64,000 nt of DNA, from positions 62,001 to 126,000 of the forward strand of contig CAYOAN010000005.1 in NCBI GenBank assembly GCA_964402065.1, read 5' to 3'. Each line of letters starts with the position of its first letter. The first letter of the stretch is position 1. Position numbers and translations under genes: made by a program. Source of the stretch: CAIWMF01 sp964402065. Lineage in GTDB: Bacteria; Verrucomicrobiota; Verrucomicrobiia; Chthoniobacterales; UBA6821. Under the pieces are notes generated by a model. The model saw only the letters and a list, made by a program, of their open reading frames with translations, was not told where the DNA came from and searched no databases. Positions 59,384 through 64,000 of the stretch are shown here, in pieces.

Positions 59384-59470
59384 GGATGGGTGGCAGAGTG
59401 GTCGATTGCGCACGCTTGGAAAGCGTGTGTACCTTAATCGGTACCGAGAGTTCGAATCTCTCCCCATCCG
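59384..59470 (+). tRNA. tRNA-Ser (anticodon GGA)
   Basis: Acceptor arms GGATGGG (59384-59390) and CCCATCC (59463-59469) with discriminator G. The D arm is GTGGCAGAGTGGTC. The anticodon stem CACGC/GCGTG encloses loop TTGGAAA, giving GGA. A long variable arm pairs GTACC with GGTAC around TTAATC, as in class II tRNAs, and the T arm is GAGAGTTCGAATCTC. No encoded CCA (next bases are TTG). Confidence 0.95.
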
Positions 59471-59507
59471 TTGCGGTCGCGAAGCGGTGAGGAAGTTGAG
59501 GTAAAGA

Positions 59508-59547
59508 AGTTTGAGTTTGAGTTATCTAGGCTTCGCTTTATTATCAC
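59508..59547. repeat. Palindromic element, family 3 (partial copy)
   Basis: AGTTTGAGTTTGAGTTATCT followed by a GCTTCGCTTTATTATCAC interior matches the reverse complement of the element at 16571-16647. The opposite arm is absent. It lies between tRNA-Ser and the Cfa-like gene. Confidence 0.6.
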
Positions 59548-59640
59548 AAGCGCAAAATGCCTATTACCTTCTTAGCCATAATAACCTAGAAGCGCTCGGG
59601 CTTGCTGCGAAGCGGCAGAGCGCTGTGAAGTATTAAAACC

Positions 59641-60891
59641 ATGCTCGCAGATTCTTTCTCGAAATTTTACCGCCAACTTGTTCTCGATGCGTTCAGTCGG
59701 GGGAAATATGGGGAATTAAGAGTCATGATGCCCGGAGGCGCTTGTCGACTTTTTGGTGGATTAGGCAAGGAATTAGAAGCGAAGCTGACGATTAAGAATG
59801 AAAATTTTTATCGCCGTTGTGTTATGTATGGCGCACTCGGTTTTGCTGAATCTTATCTCCACGATGAATGGGAGACGAATGAGTTAACACATGTGCTTGC
59901 GTGGTGTTTTCTTAATCGAGAAGTTTTTTCAACGGTGGCAACTCAAAAAAACCAAGGTCGCAAAATTGATTTTTTAAAATGCTTTAGAGAGTGGAAATAT
60001 TACTTCCGAGTTAGTCGGAAAAAGAAACAGCGAGGAGGGGGGGCTGATTTTTATCATTTAGGAAGTCCTTTCTTTAAAGCGTGGTTGGGACCTTCGATGA
60101 CCTATTCAGCTGCTCATTACACAGCTGCCAGTCAAACTCTGGAAGAGGCTCAAGAGACAAAGTGGGAGATGTTGTGTCAAAAGTTACATCTAAAATCACA
60201 CGATCATCTTTTGGACCTAGGTTGCGGGTGGGGAGAGTTTGCTATTTATGCTGCTAAAAAGTATCAATGCCGTGTGCAAGTAGTGACGGCTTCTGAAGAG
60301 CAATTTCGTGAGACTGCGCTACGTGTAGAACAAGCAGGAGTTGCTGAGTTAGTAGAAGTGAATTTTTGTGATTACCGTGATGTGAGCGGAAGATTTGATA
60401 AAATTGTTGTTGTGGAAATGCTGGAGTATGTTGGAGAGCGATACATCGAAACTTTTTTTGCTAAAGTCGAAAAATTATTAGCCCCACGTGGGTTAATGCT
60501 GCTTCAAACAGCCCTTTATAGTGATAATGAATACCCACTGAGACGCGATGGTGTTGACTTTGTCAAACAGCATATGGAGCCAGGATCTGAAGTTGTTTCA
60601 TTGCGCCGAATTACGGAGGCAATGGATGCTACCAGCAACTTGCTCCTTTTAGAGATGGAGGATAGAACAGCCGCAGCGGCCTTGACGTACAAAACCTGGC
60701 GAGCAAACTTTATGAAAGCATTTTCTTTGTTACAGGAACAAGGTCACGATATCTCGCTTCTTAAAACATGGTTTTATTATCTCTGTTATCGAGAAGCTGC
60801 TTTTGCAACGCGCGATTTAGCGATGGTGCAGCTTCTCTATACGCGACCTCATAACTATTTGGAACTAACGTCGCCACTTTATTCATTATGA
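59641..60891 (+). CDS. Cyclopropane-fatty-acyl-phospholipid synthase-like methyltransferase
   Basis: 416 residues. The N-terminal lipid-binding-like region (~1-130) is followed by MTYSAAHY (Cfa motif with the substrate loop), then the SAM-binding LLDLGCGWGEFAIYAAKKY (~190-208). VEMLEYVGERYIETFF corresponds to the family's VEMxExVG segment. Cfa transfers a methylene from SAM to acyl-chain double bonds in the membrane. The residues around the active site are recognisable but the C-terminal part is diverged, so a related lipid methyltransferase is possible. It overlaps the next gene by 4 bases (ATGA). Confidence 0.88.
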   Translation: MLADSFSKFYRQLVLDAFSRGKYGELRVMMPGGACRLFGGLGKELEAKLTIKNENFYRRCVMYGALGFAESYLHDEWETNELTHVLAWCFLNREVFSTVATQKNQGRKIDFLKCFREWKYYFRVSRKKKQRGGGADFYHLGSPFFKAWLGPSMTYSAAHYTAASQTLEEAQETKWEMLCQKLHLKSHDHLLDLGCGWGEFAIYAAKKYQCRVQVVTASEEQFRETALRVEQAGVAELVEVNFCDYRDVSGRFDKIVVVEMLEYVGERYIETFFAKVEKLLAPRGLMLLQTALYSDNEYPLRRDGVDFVKQHMEPGSEVVSLRRITEAMDATSNLLLLEMEDRTAAAALTYKTWRANFMKAFSLLQEQGHDISLLKTWFYYLCYREAAFATRDLAMVQLLYTRPHNYLELTSPLYSL

Positions 60892-61985
60892 AAAAAATTT
60901 TAATACTCACTGCAGGATTTGGAGAAGGGCATAACACAGCAGCTCGCAATATTGATGAGGCCTTGAAGGAGCATTCTGATGTCGAGGCTCGTATTGTTGA
61001 CATTTATACATTGACGCATCCTCGGCTCAATAAAGTGCTTCAAAAAGGATACGTTTTTGTCATCAACAAACTTTCATTTTTATGGGAGCTCTTTTTTAAT
61101 TTTATTAATCGGCCTGGAAGTATTGAAAAAACCATGTTCATGGCACGCCATTTAAAGAGGGCGCTTGGCAAGGTCATTGGTGAATATAAGCCTGATATTC
61201 TCATTTCAACGTATCCTTTCTACGCTTTTTTAATGGATGCCTTGCGTCAAGACTGCCACTCTGCCTGTCAGGCCCCTCTGGTAACTGTTATTACTGATTC
61301 TACCGCTGTTAATACTTCCTGGTATCGATGTCCTGCCAATGATTTTTTTGTTGTTACTGATGAAGAAACAGCTGCAATTCTAAAGCATGATCACATCACA
61401 GCTGAAAAAATAAAAATCTTAGGATTCCCTGTAGCGCCTCGTTTAGCAACACTTGCGATGACTCCACCGCCAGCCTCGCCGCCCTGGAAAATTCTTTATC
61501 TTCCTTCTTCAAAATTAGACCACACGTTAGCAGTGCTTCACGAGTTGCGCCAGGTGCCTGACATTCAAGTAACGGTGGTGACAGGTCGGTTGGAAAATTT
61601 ACATACCGCTCTAAAACAGTCATCGCTCATTGATGGGGAAAAGGTGAAGATCATCGGTTGGACCGATCAGATGCCGGAATTATTAACTTCTCACCATCTC
61701 TACATTGGAAAAGCTGGTGGAGCTATTGTTCATGAGGCGATGGCTGCACAATGTCCTTTATTGATTAGTCATGTTGTTCCTGGACAAGAGGAAGGCAATA
61801 TCGAACTCATTGAGCGTCTCGACATTGGAAGGTTAGTTGTGCATTACCCTGTCAACATCGTTGCTTCTGTCGTTGAAGTGTTAGCTCATGATGCAGCTAT
61901 ATGGCGCCGTTGGAGAGACCGTTTGAACACGATTGCTCACCCAGCAGCGAGTCGTAATATTGCTGATTTTGTTTTGAGTTTGTAA
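60888..61985 (+). CDS. MGDG-synthase/UgtP-like diacylglycerol glycosyltransferase
   Basis: 365 residues of GT28 fold. The N-terminal MGDG_synth domain begins ILILTAGFGEGHNTAARNIDEAL, a signature of diacylglycerol glycosyltransferases. The C-terminal half has VTVVTGRLENLHTAL, IIGWTDQMPELL and the donor-binding segment YIGKAGGAIVHEAMAAQCPLLI. It probably attaches a sugar to diacylglycerol, forming a glycolipid at the inner membrane. ATGA overlap with the Cfa-like gene implies coordinated membrane-lipid remodelling. Confidence 0.87.
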   Translation: MKKILILTAGFGEGHNTAARNIDEALKEHSDVEARIVDIYTLTHPRLNKVLQKGYVFVINKLSFLWELFFNFINRPGSIEKTMFMARHLKRALGKVIGEYKPDILISTYPFYAFLMDALRQDCHSACQAPLVTVITDSTAVNTSWYRCPANDFFVVTDEETAAILKHDHITAEKIKILGFPVAPRLATLAMTPPPASPPWKILYLPSSKLDHTLAVLHELRQVPDIQVTVVTGRLENLHTALKQSSLIDGEKVKIIGWTDQMPELLTSHHLYIGKAGGAIVHEAMAAQCPLLISHVVPGQEEGNIELIERLDIGRLVVHYPVNIVASVVEVLAHDAAIWRRWRDRLNTIAHPAASRNIADFVLSL

Positions 61986-62174
61986 ATGAACATTCTGCTT
62001 AAGGAGAAATATATTTCCTAAGATTAAGATCGACTCTGTCCAAACATGGCTTGAGTGAGATTGGAAGAGGATTTGAAGTTCACAAAATAAAAATATAAAG
62101 ACGCAGATTGAATAGAAGTTGAAAAATAGTGTCGCCATAAGAAGTCAAGAGTCTAGTTCAACTGCGCTGCTGGG

Positions 62175-62243
62175 GATGTAGGACAAGGAACGCAGTGCAT
62201 AGTGCATACTCGAGGCTAGCACCAGAGTGACGCAGTCCTGCGC
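62175..62243 (-). repeat. Relic of the MITE-like family
   Basis: GATGTAGGACAAGGAACG, CATACTCGAGGC and AGAGTGACGCAG follow the family in reverse complement with deletions; arms are gone. The surrounding 61986-62429 gap also holds a short match (62303-62335, CCTCATTATCTGGAC, CTTGTTCTT) to the family 2 copy at 47.6 kb and no gene. Confidence 0.55.
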
Positions 62244-62429
62244 CTCTGTCGTAGCATTTGGACAGGATCTAAGAGATAAAGATGATGTAAATCCCATCTT
62301 CCCTCATTATCTGGACTATTGGACTTGTTCTTCTTGGTGTCTTATAGACCAACTAATTTATGCAGCTGGTATATAAACCAGTGCTAAATTGGACTTCTGG
62401 CATAAACTGCCTCATTTTTATTTACGTTG

Positions 62430-63614
62430 TTAGGTTGATTTTTTTAAAAATGACGAAGCCAGAAGCTTGATGAGTGCAATCAGAGCTAGAATAGCCAAGC
62501 TCAGCTTAGCAGCTTTAAAGAAGAGGTCTTTTGATTGATCAAAATAGTATCTACTTGCGGGAGTACCTAACGTTGCTGCTCGTCCATCAGTGGTCCTCCG
62601 GTTTGCCTGATCATGGCTATCAGCCGTTTTAAGTGGTGCGCTTGCTGATCTATTAGGGTTCTGAGGATCAAAGTGTTGAGATTGAGTCCAGAGATTTTCT
62701 CCTTCTGATATGTCAGTGTTAGCTGCATCCTGGAAATGGGCTGCTGCCATGGCGGCTCTCTCTGCTTGCTGATAATAAACCTCAGCGTTGGCAGTATCTT
62801 CATCTTTGAGTGCAGTAGCGCGCTGAAGCATCAAGTTACCAGCTTGATTCCATGCCTTTTTTTGATTTGGTATGTTAGTGTTAGCTGCATTCTGGAAATA
62901 GCCTGCTGCGAGTGCAGCGCTCGCTGCTGCTAGATTATAAGTCTTAGCGAGTTCACTATTTCCATCCGATATTGCAATAGCGCTCTGAAGCTTCAAGTTT
63001 CCAGTTAGAGTCAAGGCCTTTTCTTCATCTTCTGATATGCCAAGCTTAGCTGCATTCTGGAAATAGATTGCTGCAACTAGGGCTCTTGCTGCTGCCTGAT
63101 GGTAATAGTCAGCCATTTGAGTATTTCCATCTGCGTGTGCAGTGGCGCTCTGAAGCTTGAAGTTTCCAACTCGAGTCAAGGCCGCTTTTTTATTTGGTAT
63201 GTGAGTGTTAGCTGCATCCTGGAAATCGATTGCTGCCAGTGCAGCGCTCCCTGCAGCCTTATTATAACGGTCAGCCAATAATCTGTTTTCTGGATCATCC
63301 CTCAGAGCACGATAGTGTTCTGATAGAGCAAGGGTTTCTTTTTTAGCACTCTCAGTCTTGATTTGTAAAATCACCTTGGAGAAGGCCTCTTTTCTAGATG
63401 GATCTTCTTCTACTACTGTAGTCTCATCTGAGTTAAGCTGGCTCTCCTCTTGGCCTTCAGAGGGATAGGGATTTTCTATGTCCCGTCCTCTGCCGCTTTC
63501 ACCTGCTCTACTAGCTGCCTCTGGTGATGTTCTTTGCTTCGAGGTAAAATCCATTGCCTCTAATGAAGAAAGCGTTAATAAAAAAAGAAGAAGGAGGGAG
63601 GGTTTCATTTTCAT
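62430..63614 (-). CDS. Secreted alpha-repeat protein with C-terminal membrane anchor
   Basis: 394 residues. A signal peptide (MKMKPSLLLLFLLTLSSLEA) and an acidic linker precede four repeats of ~54 residues (about 96-144, 145-198, 200-253, 254-307). Each has a helix-turn-helix pattern around GNLKLQSATA, the YxxAA...ALAAxxFQxAA core and NTxIPN/NTDIS turns, so an alpha-solenoid (TPR-like) fold is likely. A Pro/Ser linker then leads to a C-terminal hydrophobic helix (LSLAILALIALIKLLA) with a Lys end. No family name is given. A truncated paralogue lies immediately upstream. Confidence 0.8.
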   Translation of the reverse strand: MKMKPSLLLLFLLTLSSLEAMDFTSKQRTSPEAASRAGESGRGRDIENPYPSEGQEESQLNSDETTVVEEDPSRKEAFSKVILQIKTESAKKETLALSEHYRALRDDPENRLLADRYNKAAGSAALAAIDFQDAANTHIPNKKAALTRVGNFKLQSATAHADGNTQMADYYHQAAARALVAAIYFQNAAKLGISEDEEKALTLTGNLKLQSAIAISDGNSELAKTYNLAAASAALAAGYFQNAANTNIPNQKKAWNQAGNLMLQRATALKDEDTANAEVYYQQAERAAMAAAHFQDAANTDISEGENLWTQSQHFDPQNPNRSASAPLKTADSHDQANRRTTDGRAATLGTPASRYYFDQSKDLFFKAAKLSLAILALIALIKLLASSFLKKST

Positions 63615-63661
63615 TTTGTGGGCATAAGCTACTTCAAATTTAGGAGGTGCGCTAACTTTTT

Positions 63662-64000
63662 TTAAAAAAATGAGGAAGCCAGAAGCTTGATAACTGCAAT
63701 GAAAGCTAAAACAGCCAAGCTGAGCTTAGCAGCTTTAAAGAAGAGGTCTTTTGACTGATCAAAATAGGATCTACTTTGCAGTAGTACCTAACGCTACTGC
63801 TGCATCAGTGGTCGTCGAGTTTGCCTGATCATGGCTATCAGCCGTTTCAAGTGGTGCGCTTGCTGATCTATTAGGGTTCTGAGGATCAAAGTCGTGAGGT
63901 TGAGTCCCGGGATTTTCTTCTTCTGGTGTGTCAGTCTTAACTTCATCTGGGAGGCTCGCTCTTTGTTGCTCATCAAGCGGAGCCACTTGAAGATCTCTAT
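63662..64000 (-). pseudogene. Tandem paralogue of the alpha-repeat protein, frameshifted at its 3' end
   Basis: The frame is open from the window edge (RDLQVAPLDEQQ) through HDFDPQNPNRSASAPLETAD to a TAG at 63771-63773. The DNA continues to match the neighbouring gene closely as far as 63662. One extra base near 63774 (GCAAAGTAGATCC against GCAAGTAGATACT) shifts the frame. Restoring it gives SYFDQSKDLFFKAAKLSL and a membrane helix as in the paralogue. The annotated product therefore loses its anchor; the 5' end is outside the window. Confidence 0.75.

Noticed and set aside
62430..63614. CRISPR array, because of regular DNA repeats of ~165 bases
   Set aside because: The periodicity is that of 54-55-residue protein repeats in an open frame; units are too long and too diverged for CRISPR. 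No array was seen elsewhere.

Overview
This 64-kb window reads as ordinary bacterial chromosome of about 44% GC by eye, densely coding on both strands. The gene content fits a Gram-negative member of the PVC group, most likely a host-associated Verrucomicrobiota (inference). The evidence is LPS genes (kdsA, hldD, lptB plus LptC/LptA-like proteins), fused SecDF, LL-diaminopimelate aminotransferase (DapL), HPr kinase with HPr and an EIIA protein, an RsbU/STAS pair, 14-subunit type complex I genes, and a CesT-type type III secretion chaperone. A Chlamydiales relative is the main alternative.

Layout. 1-4 kb: the end of a glycine-rich protein, a mobile-repeat block, a large secreted protein of unknown function and a universal stress protein. 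4-12 kb: rarA, a double-domain nucleoside diphosphate kinase, aspartate aminotransferase, a prenyl diphosphate synthase, an FAD monooxygenase and a ChaA-type antiporter. 12-16.5 kb: a GH26-like hydrolase coupled to a sugar-nucleotide epimerase, alanine racemase and an EIIA-type regulator. 16.6-28.4 kb (minus strand): an Mg2+ P-type ATPase, a GluR0-like glutamate-receptor potassium channel and nuoHIJKLMN. nuoG lies alone at 57.5-59.2 kb. 28.6-33.5 kb: secreted or lipidated envelope proteins. 33.5-37.8 kb: an accessory island with two proteins sharing a new repeated domain, a T3SS chaperone, and a putative substrate gene whose frame is broken at a run of ten A. 37.8-39 kb: a RAYT (Y1) transposase between perfect 53-bp inverted repeats, one of which now supplies the start codon of kdsA. 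39-47.6 kb: LPS transport, HPr kinase/HPr, YajC-SecDF and hldD. 47.7-57 kb: ExbB/ExbD/TonB, STAS/RsbU, grpE-dnaJ, an amidase, superoxide dismutase and dapL. 57-64 kb: a truncated secreted peptide, nuoG, tRNA-Ser, a Cfa-like methyltransferase with an MGDG-synthase-like glycosyltransferase, and two tandem paralogous repeat proteins, the second frameshifted.

The most striking non-genic content is a family of ~140-bp elements with ~30-bp terminal inverted repeats and TA at both ends (seven near-complete copies, several relics). They look like Tc1/mariner- or IS630-type MITEs. Because the element begins TAG, insertion into a stop codon restores a stop, and two genes (the 28.6-kb hydrolase and sodA) do end exactly on an element. 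At least two other small palindromic families are present. All functional calls come from reading translated sequence and motifs; no database search was run.
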